DNA of 64,000 nt from Blastocladiella emersonii ATCC 22665 (taxonomy: Eukaryota > Blastocladiomycota > Blastocladiomycetes > Blastocladiales > Blastocladiaceae): NCBI GenBank assembly GCA_025594325.1, contig JANHCV010000010.1:1671364-1735363 (forward strand), given 5' to 3'. A program made the position numbers and the translations under genes. Every line of letters begins with the position of its first letter. The stretch's first letter is position 1. The notes below the pieces were generated by a model. The model ran no database searches. It was not told the DNA's origin and worked only from the letters and a program-made list of their open reading frames with translations. Below are positions 1-8,285 of the stretch, one piece after another.

Positions 1-205
1 CGACCTTGTGCTCTGGATCGCCACTCACCTTCGAGAGACTCGGCTCGTCCAATTTCTCAATGAGCACGGGCTGGTTAAACACACTCCACAGCTGCGACTT
101 TCGAGCAAACTGACTATCCGGTTGCTTCCTGCTGCTGAGGGTGCTGGTTTCCGCTTTCCGCTGCCACGTTTCGCGTGAATGTGAGGATTCTTGATGGAGG
201 ATTCA
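1..205. other. possible gene fragment at window edge (both strands open)
   Basis: Two open frames overlap here and the sequence does not settle which is real. On the minus strand the frame is open from the window edge to a stop at 203-205 (67 codons, no ATG). It includes a plausible segment KSQLWSVFNQPVLIEKLDE at about 35-91 and a donor-like GTGAGT just after it. A TATAAA-like element on the same strand at 211-219 would suit a promoter firing leftward, with the start codon beyond the window. On the plus strand, frame 2 is open from the edge to a TGA at 176-178 (58 codons) and could be the C-terminus of a gene entering from the left. I do not recognise either product. Confidence 0.25.
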
Positions 206-293
206 CGTAACTTTTATAGACCCGTTCTCTTTCTCTCTCCAAAGCCAAACCCCATCCATGTTAGCATAAATCCCAGTCATTGGTGTCGCGCGA

Positions 294-319
294 CGCGCGT
301 GATGCTCGGGTCACGCGCG
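294..319. repeat. CpG-rich perfect inverted repeat (9-bp arms, 8-bp loop)
   Basis: CGCGCGTGA at 294-302 is the exact reverse complement of TCACGCGCG at 311-319, with an 8-base loop between. It sits in a CpG-dense stretch (about 283-345) between the edge ORF and SEC5. It could be a dyad binding site or only a by-product of the local base composition. No function can be assigned. Confidence 0.6.
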
Positions 320-460
320 AGCGCGTAGCGCCGATCGCGCCACATTGCCCACCACCGCGAACACGGCTGTTCGCGCCCGGCCGCAGCTGGTGACTCGCCG
401 CCCGTTTCCTGTCGCCCTCAAAAGGTGGCCGCACCCTCGCCGCGGACGTGAGCTCTCTTT

Positions 461-582
461 AGCTCACGTTTCCTGATCATACAGGTGTGTGCGGCCTCCT
501 CACCCTCCTTTTCCCTCTTGTTTCCTCTCCATCTTGTCCCCATCATTCTCCCGAATAAAGCTCACGTTTCCGGATCATACAG
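461..582 (+). repeat. 24-bp direct repeat, 98 bp apart
   Basis: The 24 bases at 461-484 recur at 559-582 with one mismatch (T in the first copy, G in the second, after CACGTTTCC). Both copies end in ATCATACAG, which resembles a 3' splice site, and the DNA between them is pyrimidine-rich. This could be a local duplication of an intron end or of a promoter element. Confidence 0.6.
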
Positions 583-671
583 TTGTCTCGGGAATCGTGT
601 GGGCTCGACACCACCAGCGCCGTGCTTTCCCCCGCGGTGCTCTTCATTGGGACCACTGCTTATGGCTGCAG

Positions 672-1030
672 GACGCCGTGGAGGCGTGTATTGATCTTCA
701 GGGCAAAGAAAACTTCAAGAGCTGGCTGGCCAAGGAGATACGGAGACGGATTTCGTGTAATTGGTCTGCGGGTGCGGGGTACTAAGTGGATGGTCGTCAG
801 GCTGGTTTGCGAGTCCTCAAATCTCTCCACAGCGAGATTAGACGCTTCGCGGTACCGTCACGGACAACATTGAGAGCGTCCACCAATTGAAGCAGAGCGC
901 CGCCACGGACCGAAATCAGCGAGTGAGTGGACGTGACGCTAAGGTGCACGTGACGTTCGACACTGACGCGCCACCGTGTGCGCCACCTGTCGGCGGTCGG
1001 CGTTCATCCCCCCCCTCCGGATCACCGTAG
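672..1030 (+). other. coding-like segments, possible relict or small unannotated gene
   Basis: Three short stretches read like helical protein but do not join into one clean frame. The first is 672-755 (DAVEACIDLQGKENF...). The second, in the same frame, is 801-851 (AGLRVLKSLHSEIRRFA). The third, one frame over, is 845-1030 (TDNIESVHQLKQSAATDRNQ...). A possible intron with a GTAC donor lies at 779-832 (54 bp), but using it removes most of the second stretch. The shift near 851 needs either a frameshift or an intron I cannot place. The product is not recognised. It may be a decayed gene, a small spliced gene, or chance open sequence. Confidence 0.22.
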
Positions 1031-1102
1031 GCGTTCATTGACTCCTCCCGACAGTCTATGCAACGAACTACTATCACTTGACGCAATCCGCCATTCCAGT
1101 CA

Positions 1103-4100
1103 ATGACTTCCCTCGCGCCGGTTCCCGCGCCCCCTGCCCGGCGGAGGCCGTCCCGCCACCGCCCCGGCAGGACCCCGACCGCGGTGAGCGATCGCGACTG
1201 TACGTTGGTTGGATAAATAGCGTCTTGCCGCTGTTCTGCTAAGTCTACATGTTGGTAAATCTTTCCAGTGCTTCTTGCGTATGGTTTGGACTCGATGGAT
1301 GCCGATCGCTGGGTTGAGCCCAGCGGCGAATCGAGTGCTGTTGTCCACGGTCCCACGGTTTCAAGCTTAGGAAGCGCGGAACTTGTCAAATCAGCTTCCA
1401 ATGCAAGCGTTGGACCACCGGGGCTCCCTCACGCCGTTGGCCCGGCTGGCAGCCGTGGCGCTGACCTCACTGCAGCCGGCAGCGGAGCCGTCGAGGACAT
1501 CGACCCGCTTTGCCTCAAGGGCAGTATTTTCCGCGATCTTCCCCGGAACTCGGCTGTAAGCCGCGAGCAGCTCTCTATCTCGCATCGTGAGTTCGACCCC
1601 AAAAAGTTCCTTGCCCATGTTCACCCTGAAGCAACGTTTCGGGACCTCGAGTACGGGCTATCCCGGCTGGACGATACGGGCGAGCAGCAGGCGGAACTCA
1701 TGCGAGGGCTGGTCCGCGACTACTTTGGCGACTTCATCATGGCCAAGTCAACCGTCGACGGTACGCAACAGGTATTGATTTGGTGCTGCAGATATCGTTA
1801 ACTCACTCCTGTCGTTCTTTCTCCTTCCTGTCTTCAGACACCTTCCGAGCGATGAGCGCCCGCGAACTTGATCCTGCTGCTCAGTTCGGAACGGATGCGT
1901 TCTGGGACACGCTAAATATTGCCTCGACAACCAGCAGCCAAGTCTTTGGTCCTATTCTGGAACGTCGCTTGCAATCGGAGAAGATCAGATCCACCCTTGC
2001 GGTCCTGGAGCGATTCAAGTTTTTTATCAACTTACCCTCCGCTCTGCAGGCGGCTGTGCTCAATGGTCACTTGGACGCTGCGGTTCGCGACTTCAAAAAG
2101 GGGCGCGCCTTGCTGCAGTCCATGTACCCGTCCATACTTGCTCCCATGGGGGAGCCGTTTTCCTTGGTGAGTCCCGCGCTATTGCTAGCCAGCAACGCTA
2201 CTGCTTCGACCTTTTTACATCAACAGCGGCGCTTGTTTGAGGCTATTTGGGCCGAAGTTACGCATGTTACTGCTCAGGTCCAGGACCGGCTCTTTCGACA
2301 GCTCAGCGAGCATTCTCTGCCTGCAGACGAGCAAGAGCAAGCCATTTCCTTAATCCTGGATATCGACCCTGCAAGTGACCCGGTTTGGTTTTACCTCGAG
2401 TCGCGCTTCAAATGGATCCTCTCGCGACTCAAGGAGCGTGTGTCCCTTCATTACCGAGGTACGCACTGCGCAAGCTTTACCAAAGCCTCCACTTGTGGCC
2501 GTACGTGCGTTCGCTGCTAATTCGGGCGTTCCTTGTCGTTCGTTAGCTCAAGAAAGCAACTCTCAAGTACCTGAGCGTTTCCAGCCGGGCCAATTTCTGC
2601 GCGCCATTGCTGTGCGCAACAAAAAGGACTACGAGCAAGCGTTTGGTACGTATGATCCGGGTATGATCACACCGTTCAATGCTAATGTCGTCTGCACATT
2701 TTGCGATACCCATTCACCGCAGGGAAGGAGCCCGAGGCGGCAAACTGGCAAGCGCGCTCGCAGCTAATGTTGGATCTTGTTCACTGCCTTGCGGGAGCAC
2801 TCCCCGATTTTTGGAAGCTTGCCAAAGGTTACATCGAGGGCAAGTACTCATCGAGGGACAATGGTGTACAGCAACCTGTCGGACGAGCCGGTGGCCGCGG
2901 AGGTCAGCTCAACTTGGACTTGGCCAAAGTCGAGCAGTGCCATCGCATGGTCCGTGATCTCGCGGACTACTTTGGGACCCTTGTTCAACATGTTGTCGCT
3001 CTTTCACCAGCGCACGGCAACGTACCAGGTACCGTTCCCGCGCACGGATACCCAAGCACAAGTCCCCCGTCGTCACCAGTGGCAGCAGTTCCAGGGCTCA
3101 TGTCCCTTCCTCCGCTTCCGCCACTTACGCACGTCAACAGCCTCACAGTGGCAGCATTCGCACCACGGATGGCGACTTCTCTTCATGACTGTTCTGAGCA
3201 AATCCTTCAAATCAAGGTCCCCTCAGACACTGTTGCTAGCGTGTTGTCGGCAGTGGACCGGGTTAAGGCACGCCTCCTGGAAATGTTGCTGGCCTCCTGG
3301 ATCACAGGTACTCGGTTTTGCTTGAACAGCTAGATCTCTCATCGATATTGACGCGCCGTACCTCTAGACATCCACACTTTGGTTTTGCTCGAGGATTGGA
3401 AGCTGGACGAGAGCGGCTCCACTGCTCTGGTTGGCTTGTTTACTTCATACGAGAAGACCATGCTTCAGGCCGCCTATAAAGTCGCGCGTTCGGCAGCAGC
3501 CCAAGATAGCGGAGGGGCACCATCGATGCCAGCCACGCGCCTTGGCAATCTCATTGTGCCAACGTTTTTCGAATCTGTGGCCCAGTTTTTGGATGGTCTT
3601 CGCAACGTCCTTGTCACGGGACGAATCAACGAGGACCAGGCTGTTCCAGTCCCAGTCACTGCTCGGGGCAAATCTTTGCAAGGGGTCCCCGCAGGATCAC
3701 TTACTGCTGGCAGCAGCGGGACCTGGCGTGCCCTCGTCTTATTGTGCAACCTGGACGCTGTCATTCACTCGGCCATACCATCATTGGTCACGATGCTTGA
3801 ATCGCTTTCGGGGCAGCCCGTCTCTGCCGAGCTGAGCCGAGCTGTCGCGCTAGCACAGGCATTGGACGCCGAGGCCATGGTCAATGTGGTCCGGAAGTCA
3901 ATTTCTGTCCTCGAGCCTCCTTTGCTACGAGGAACAGACCCCAGCCAGGTCGACTGGCTTAACATGCCAAAGCCAACGGGTACGGGAATTCCATTTCTTC
4001 ATCGACACCACCACGTAAAGTAACCCGACCTTCCTTTCTCTACAGTCGTCCGACCTTGGGTGTACCAGGTCCTTATGGAGGTGGTCGACTTACACGCGCT

Positions 4101-4458
4101 TGTCTCCACTGCATTTCCGCCTTTGACCACGCGAGTGATCACTCAAGTGCTCGCTGGATTTTCGCAGCTCCTCATTTCAGCTGTGAAAAGGCTCGACGCG
4201 CTCGGGCTTGGCGGGCTACTCCAAGTCACCCTCGAAATCGAGTTCATTCATCAAACTTTGTCAAAGTTCGAGTCACCCGAGGCCACGGAATGTTTCCAAT
4301 CTGCATACACCTCGGCTATGCAGGCCTTCCGCCCAGCTCGCGGCGCTGACCCGCAAGCCGCCAAAGCTGAGCTGCACCAAGAGCTCGGAACTGTCAAAAA
4401 CATCCTTTCGCATGCGTTTAAAGCAACTGACCTCCAGTATTCTTGCTTCCGCTCGTGA
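1103..4458 (+). CDS. SEC5: exocyst complex component Sec5 (EXOC2), seven exons
   Basis: Sec5 is a subunit of the octameric exocyst, which tethers post-Golgi secretory vesicles to the plasma membrane. Exons are 1103-1199, 1269-1760, 1838-2458, 2547-2645, 2723-3307, 3368-3979 and 4046-4458, giving 972 residues, close to the usual length of yeast and animal Sec5. Diagnostic blocks in order are: N-terminal LLLAYGLDSMDADRW (33-47); DPL at 111-113; FDPKKFLAHVH from 141; KSTVDD (192-197) across an exon junction; VFGPILERR with RSTLAVLERFKF (232-258); DIDPASDPVWFYLES with KWILSRLKE (371-396); LEDWKLDE in exon 6; and VRPWVYQVLMEVVDLHA at the start of exon 7, ending ATDLQYSCFRS. A Pro/Ser-rich loop lies in exon 5. 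ATG 1103 is the first ATG after an in-frame stop at 1079-1081. Using ATG 1295 instead would lose the N-terminal block. No frameshift or missing segment was found. The family assignment rests on recognised conserved blocks, and the splice sites were placed by hand. Confidence 0.92.
1200..1268 (+). other. SEC5 intron 1 (69 bp, phase 1)
   Basis: Donor GTACGT, acceptor TTTCCAG, branch-like GCTAAGT about 30 bases upstream of the acceptor. Splicing completes a Leu codon and joins SDRD to LLAYGL, restoring the N-terminal block expected of fungal Sec5. Two out-of-frame ATGs (1249 and 1281) near this junction would be awkward if translation began at 1295. The one at 1249 is removed with the intron. 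Confidence 0.75.
1761..1837 (+). other. SEC5 intron 2 (77 bp, phase 1)
   Basis: Donor GTACGC, branch-like TTAAC at 1798-1802, a long pyrimidine tract and acceptor CTTCAG. Splicing gives STVDDTF, matching the family motif. The alternative donor GTATTG at 1772 would hit an in-frame TGA. Confidence 0.88.
2459..2546 (+). other. SEC5 intron 3 (88 bp, phase 1)
   Basis: Donor GTACGC, branch-like GCTAA at 2516-2520, acceptor CGTTAG. It joins SLHYR to AQESNSQ. Confidence 0.85.
2646..2722 (+). other. SEC5 intron 4 (77 bp, phase 1)
   Basis: Donor GTACGT, branch-like GCTAAT at 2681-2686, acceptor CCGCAG. It joins DYEQAF to GKEPEAANW. Confidence 0.85.
3308..3367 (+). other. SEC5 intron 5 (60 bp, phase 1)
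   Basis: Donor GTACTC, acceptor CCTCTAG. This is the shortest intron of the gene. Splicing gives ASWITDIHTLVLLEDWK, in line with the family's LEDW block. Confidence 0.82.
3980..4045 (+). other. SEC5 intron 6 (66 bp, phase 1)
   Basis: Donor GTACGG, acceptor CTCTACAG after a C/T tract. It joins MPKPT to VVRPWVYQ. Confidence 0.85.
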
Positions 4459-4520
4459 CCGTTGGTGCATACTACACCACTGATCCTCGATTTGACTCTG
4501 TGAATTTCGTTGTTCACCGT

Positions 4521-4550
4521 TGATTATGAATAATAATTTAATTTTTAAAC
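4521..4550 (+). terminator. probable SEC5 3' end / polyadenylation region
   Basis: An AT-rich block about 65 bases past the SEC5 stop codon, standing out from GC-rich surroundings. It holds AATAAT-like hexamers (for example 4529-4534) but no exact AATAAA. It is the most likely place for 3' end formation. Confidence 0.4.
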
Positions 4551-4718
4551 CTCTACTAGTTCCCATGTTGTCCCTGGCTACTCTAGCGGGCTCCCCTAGC
4601 TTGTGCGTGCCTGCTGCCCGTTGGTAGCCGATTCTACACGATCGGCGATCCGGCCACGGACTTGCCTATTCGCCAGCTGGTCCCCCGGGGGCGGATCCCT
4701 CTCACTATCCGCCGCGCC

Positions 4719-5273
4719 ATGCGGGGCTACTTCATCTCGAACGTCTCGCAGCTTACTCAGCATGGCAAGATTGCAGATGGCATCAACGCACAGTACGCTG
4801 AGGAGTTGCTTTCGGGCCGCTTCAACCCAGCGACCAGGTGTTTTGTGCAAGTCTCTGAGCGAACCCAGTTCATCAAGCTCGCGACTCGCTTGCTCCAGGC
4901 CTTTCTTGCCGACCCTCAAGCCCATCCACAGTGGGGCCCGTGTGCAGCCCCTTGCACCCGCGAGCCTTGCCCACTCAGTGTTGACGACCAAGTTGCTCCA
5001 CCCATCAACATCCGCGAGGCCTTCAGCGCAGAGCTTTTTTTTTTGGAACCTTTGATTTATTCCTTAGCAGCGGTTGTAACCTGCAAGCAGAGTATCCACT
5101 GTATGACAGGCCCCGGCCTTTTTCTGGCCGTGGTGCAATGCAGCAAGGCCTGGAACACGCACATCGAGGAGCAAATGGGAAGAAGTCAGGGAAGGAGGGA
5201 AGATAGGGCAAACGGACGGAGCAAATCAGACCAGGAGCGTCAAACGAGCAGTAGCGAGAGAGAGAGCGAATGA
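4719..5273 (+). CDS. unrecognised ORF, possibly partial or disrupted
   Basis: The frame is open from a TAG at 4584-4586 to a stop at 5271-5273. Its first ATG is at 4719, giving 184 residues. The part before the ATG (about 4623-4718, SRFYTIGDPATDLPIRQL...) also looks like protein, so the real start may lie in an upstream exon. Residues up to about 5034 have ordinary protein composition (RGYFISNVSQLTQHGKIADG, then ERTQFIKLATRLLQAFLADP). After the T10 tract at 5035 the translation becomes low-complexity and ends in a Ser/Glu/Arg-rich tail. That suggests a genuine exon running into unrelated sequence, either a truncated gene or one whose next splice site I cannot see. No family is recognised. Confidence 0.3.
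   Translation: MRGYFISNVSQLTQHGKIADGINAQYAEELLSGRFNPATRCFVQVSERTQFIKLATRLLQAFLADPQAHPQWGPCAAPCTREPCPLSVDDQVAPPINIREAFSAELFFLEPLIYSLAAVVTCKQSIHCMTGPGLFLAVVQCSKAWNTHIEEQMGRSQGRREDRANGRSKSDQERQTSSSERESE
5035..5061 (-). other. possible poly(A) scar or minus-strand 3' end
   Basis: Read on the minus strand, AATAAA (plus 5056-5061) is followed after 11 bases by A10 (plus 5035-5044). Poly(A) signal plus encoded A-tract is the 3' signature of a reverse-transcribed insertion. It may equally be a chance A-tract, or the 3' end of a leftward transcript. Confidence 0.3.
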
Positions 5274-5849
5274 ACAATAATCGAGACCGAGCAGCGCGAC
5301 ATGCTGGGCTGGCCAGCGGGAGAACGAGGGCACGCCGGAAAGCGAGTAGCAGGACTGTGTGGCTTTGGCCGTGGCCCGAGAGAAATGTCAGTTTTGTCTT
5401 TTCTTTTTTGTTCTTTTTGTTTCTTTTCTTTTTGTGTCAATCAATGCACCGATAGGCCTGATTCAGCGACGACCACGCGTTTGCTTTGGACTTGTCACAT
5501 CAGGATGTGCCTTGGGGAGCCGAGCAGCCAAAGACGGACGGAGGGATCTGCAGCAAGAGCCGCCTTGGCCGAAGTGGTGGGCGGGCACACGGGCGGGTCT
5601 TCTTCACGCCCAGAGGGGTTTGGGCCGTGGGAGTGCATCGAGTGCAAGCACTGCGTGCAGAAGTGGTCTTTGTTGATGAATTTAAGGGTGGCCCTGTGTT
5701 GGCCAAATGGACGTCGGACGCGTGCGCTCGCCTCGCGGGGCGGAGCGTCGGGAACGTTGAGCGGGTCGACCTCGGCGCACCCAGCGGCGTGAGAGAGCAA
5801 GCCGAGTCACCAGAGGGAGCGCGAAGCGCGCGTCTCGCCTGGCGTAGGG
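5274..5849. other. intergenic stretch beside the array, no gene recognised
   Basis: This starts with purine-rich and GC-rich sequence. A T-rich tract of about 44 bases (5392-5435) follows, then CpG-rich sequence up to the array junction. Open frames on both strands here are short or low in complexity and resemble nothing I know. One of them (5486-5920) runs into the first satellite monomer, which argues against it being a gene. Confidence 0.5.
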
Positions 5850-6654
5850 CCTATATATCACAGTATCGAACCAACAATATATCTGACAACGGAAATATAG
5901 TAAACCAGCTACGTGGATGATTGTCGTGCTACTCAAACAAAACCATACCCAAATCTATGACTTCCCACATGTCCAGCTGGTTGAGGACCCATAAATCGTA
6001 ACGTCAAAGCAACAATGTATCTGACCATGGGAATATAGTAAACGAGCCCCGGAGATAATTGTCATGGTACGCAAACAAAACCATACTCAAGTCTATGCCT
6101 TCCCACATGTCCAGCTGGTTGGGGATCCATAAATCCCAGTATCGAACCAACAAGATATCTGACCATTGGACTATATGTAACCGATCCCGTAGGTAATTGT
6201 CATGATACCCAAACAAAACCATATTCAAATCTTTCACATCCCGCATGTCCAGCTAGCCAGGGACCCATAAATCACAGTATCCAACCAACAAAGTATCTGA
6301 CCAAAGAAAGATCATAAACCAGCCACGCAGATAATTGTCATGGTATTCAAACAAAACCATACTCAAATCTTCGAATACCCGATGTCCAGGTGGGCAAGGG
6401 CCTATACATCACAGTGTTGAACCAACAAAGTATCTGACGATCGGGATGTATCAAACCGGCCATGCTGATAATTGTCATGGTACTCAAACATAATCATAGT
6501 CAAGTCTTCGAATATCCTCACGTCCACGTGGGCAAGGACCCAAAGCGCCAGGTATCCAAATCTACCCCGTTGTGCACACTCTCCATTATCCAAGTCTGTC
6601 ATCCTACAATTTTGGAACCCGTCGGCAAAGCTCACGGTCCAATCAACGAACAAC

Positions 6655-6750
6655 AGCCAACCTGCCAACCTGGCTACCTACCTGCCTACCTGCCTAGCTG
6701 GCTATCTGCCTACCTGCAAACCTGCCAACCTGCCCTACCTGCTAACCAAA
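6655..6750 (+). repeat. degenerate CCTACCTG / CAACCTGC tract (copy 1)
   Basis: A run of imperfect repeats of ACCTGCC and ACCTGGC type, repeated in every copy. A C-to-A change within it (9786 and 12910) marks copies 2 and 3. Confidence 0.7.
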
Positions 6751-6842
6751 CACACACACCGCCTCGCAAGTCCTTGTGGGCCCGCGCTCTCTGGTTGCCG
6801 TCCCAGCCAACAAAGGAATGAATGATGAGCCCTGGCAGCCTG

Positions 6843-6890
6843 GCAGCCTGCCACACTGACAGCCTGGCAGCCTGCCACACTGACAGCCTG
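6843..6890 (+). repeat. 24-bp tandem duplication (copy 1)
   Basis: Two perfect 24-bp units (6843-6866 and 6867-6890), each beginning GCAGCCTGCCACACTGACAG. All complete copies keep two units; copy 19 has one. Confidence 0.9.
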
Positions 6891-7508
6891 ACAGCGCCCA
6901 CCCAGTAGTTATTAGCTACCTCGTATGTCGTCTGAGAGGGGTTCAGCAGTCAATATACGACTGGTCTCCTCCTGGCTGGCAGCTCTGCTGTCCACTCCAA
7001 GTCCTGCATGATGATGGGCCAAGGAGGGTTACGAGCAGCTCCTCTGTCTATCCGCGTGAAACCACTCACCCGCTGACGGATGTACACCACGCACCGTGCA
7101 GCGCGCACAGCGCACAGCGCCCAACGCACCACGCGCTGCGCACACGGCGCAAACGGCCACCCTGGTGACACGCACACTCGCATGAACGGCAGGCATGCAA
7201 GGCGTCCTGAACTCAACGATGATATATCGTCTATGTCTGCTCGCTCCAACGGGTGCGCCTGCCTGCCCTCCCTGTGCCATGGATTGATTGATTCATGTCC
7301 AGTGCTGCCCCCATGCTTGCTTTCATGGCCGCGGGGTCCGTCAGGGCGCCTTGCAATGGGTGCGCCAACCCCTGTTGCCAGCCATGTGGCAAGAAACACC
7401 ACAGCACCTGCGTCGCCCTGGCCACCGTACCTTGCAAACAGCGTAGCAGCCGTACTGCTTCAGAGGGCTGCAGAGGGCTGGCTGCGGAGGGCTGAGGCGG
7501 CAGGGCTC

Positions 7509-7603
7509 CTCCTGCAGGAGACAGTACTGGGGCCAAGGTGTTAGTGCTAGGGACTACTAACTGAATGGTGAATGACCCACACACCACATGCTCCTGGCAG
7601 GAG
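7509..7603 (+). repeat. pair of short palindromes with the same arms
   Basis: CTCCTGCAGGAG at 7509-7520 is a perfect 12-bp palindrome. CTCCTGGCAGGAG at 7591-7603 has the same 6-bp arms around one central base. Both are present in every copy, on either side of the variable base at 7526 and the start of the next simple-repeat region. Confidence 0.6.
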
Positions 7604-7660
7604 TGCGTGTGGGCGCGTGGGCCTGTGTCCGTGCGTGCCTGGATTAGTCCTCCATCACAA

Positions 7661-7710
7661 GTGACCAAGGTGACCAAGGTGACCAAGGTGACCAAGGTGA
7701 CCAAGGTGAC
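7661..7710 (+). repeat. 9-bp minisatellite GTGACCAAG, 5.6 units (copy 1)
   Basis: Five perfect GTGACCAAG units plus GTGAC. The unit number is the same in all 19 copies. The period is a multiple of three, so it yields Val-Thr-Lys or Val-Thr-Leu repeats in translated frames, which is not evidence for a protein. Confidence 0.92.
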
Positions 7711-7844
7711 ATGCAAGCACCAAGTTAGAGCGGCGGGGCAGCCATGGAAAGAAGGGCACAGGTACAAACTACCGTACCCTGGCCGCGGCCACTTGTCGCA
7801 GAACAGCCCTGCATGGCTCAGGACGCGGCGGGCGTTGGAGACAG

Positions 7845-7875
7845 GGTAGGTAGGTAGGTAGCAGCAGCAGCAGCA
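7845..7875 (+). repeat. (GGTA)4 followed by (GCA)5 (copy 1)
   Basis: Two adjoining microsatellites, each perfect. Both have the same length in every copy of the array. Confidence 0.9.
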
Positions 7876-8285
7876 AGGAGCAGGACCTGGCTGGCAAACA
7901 ACACAAGTGAAGGCGTGCGTGATGGAGTGAGAGAGTGTTGAATGAATGGATGGGTGGATGCGATGCAGACCAGCATACGTGTCGTGCGTCGTCCGGATTG
8001 GTCGGCGACCACCCGCCAATCCTGCGGCATGGCTGTGGGGGCGGCAGTGGTGGTAGTGGAGCTAGAGTGGTGTCGTGGGGCTGGTGGGGTCCCCTCTCCT
8101 TCCTGTCTCGCCTAGGTGGGTGGGCGGACGTAGCGCGCATGCGGGCGGGCAAGGTAGGAACGTTGTTCAAGCAATGGATCATGTACTTTATGGCATGTGA
8201 TCTGCAAGACAGGGAGGGGGAGCGACTGTGTCTAATTTTGACCGAGGGACCTTGCTGCAGCCAACGTCTGGCCCAATCCGACCCT

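Larger units (their letters stand above)
6539..8285 (+). repeat. GC-rich unit spacer (example, copy 1)
   Basis: About 1747 bp with no 138-bp monomer, present once per unit. It contains several short simple repeats, listed separately. Open frames on both strands overlap one another in conflicting frames. One of them, a 262-codon minus-strand frame at 7231-8019, is interrupted by a stop in most copies. No protein domain, tRNA or rRNA is recognisable. Whether the spacer is transcribed cannot be told from sequence. Confidence 0.85.

Noticed and set aside
4596-4991. Minus-strand ORF of 131 codons
   Set aside because: It lies opposite the better coding candidate at 4587-5034 and looks like its antisense shadow.
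1-5849. tRNA genes in the left flank
   Set aside because: No B-box-like GGTTCGA motif with a plausible cloverleaf was found by eye.
7661-7710. Val-Thr-Lys peptide repeat as a protein feature
   Set aside because: It is a 9-bp minisatellite that is open in several frames on both strands because its period is a multiple of three.
7845-7860. Telomere-like repeat (GGTA runs)
   Set aside because: Only four GGTA units, internal to each unit and followed by GCA repeats. No TTAGGG-type tract anywhere in the window.
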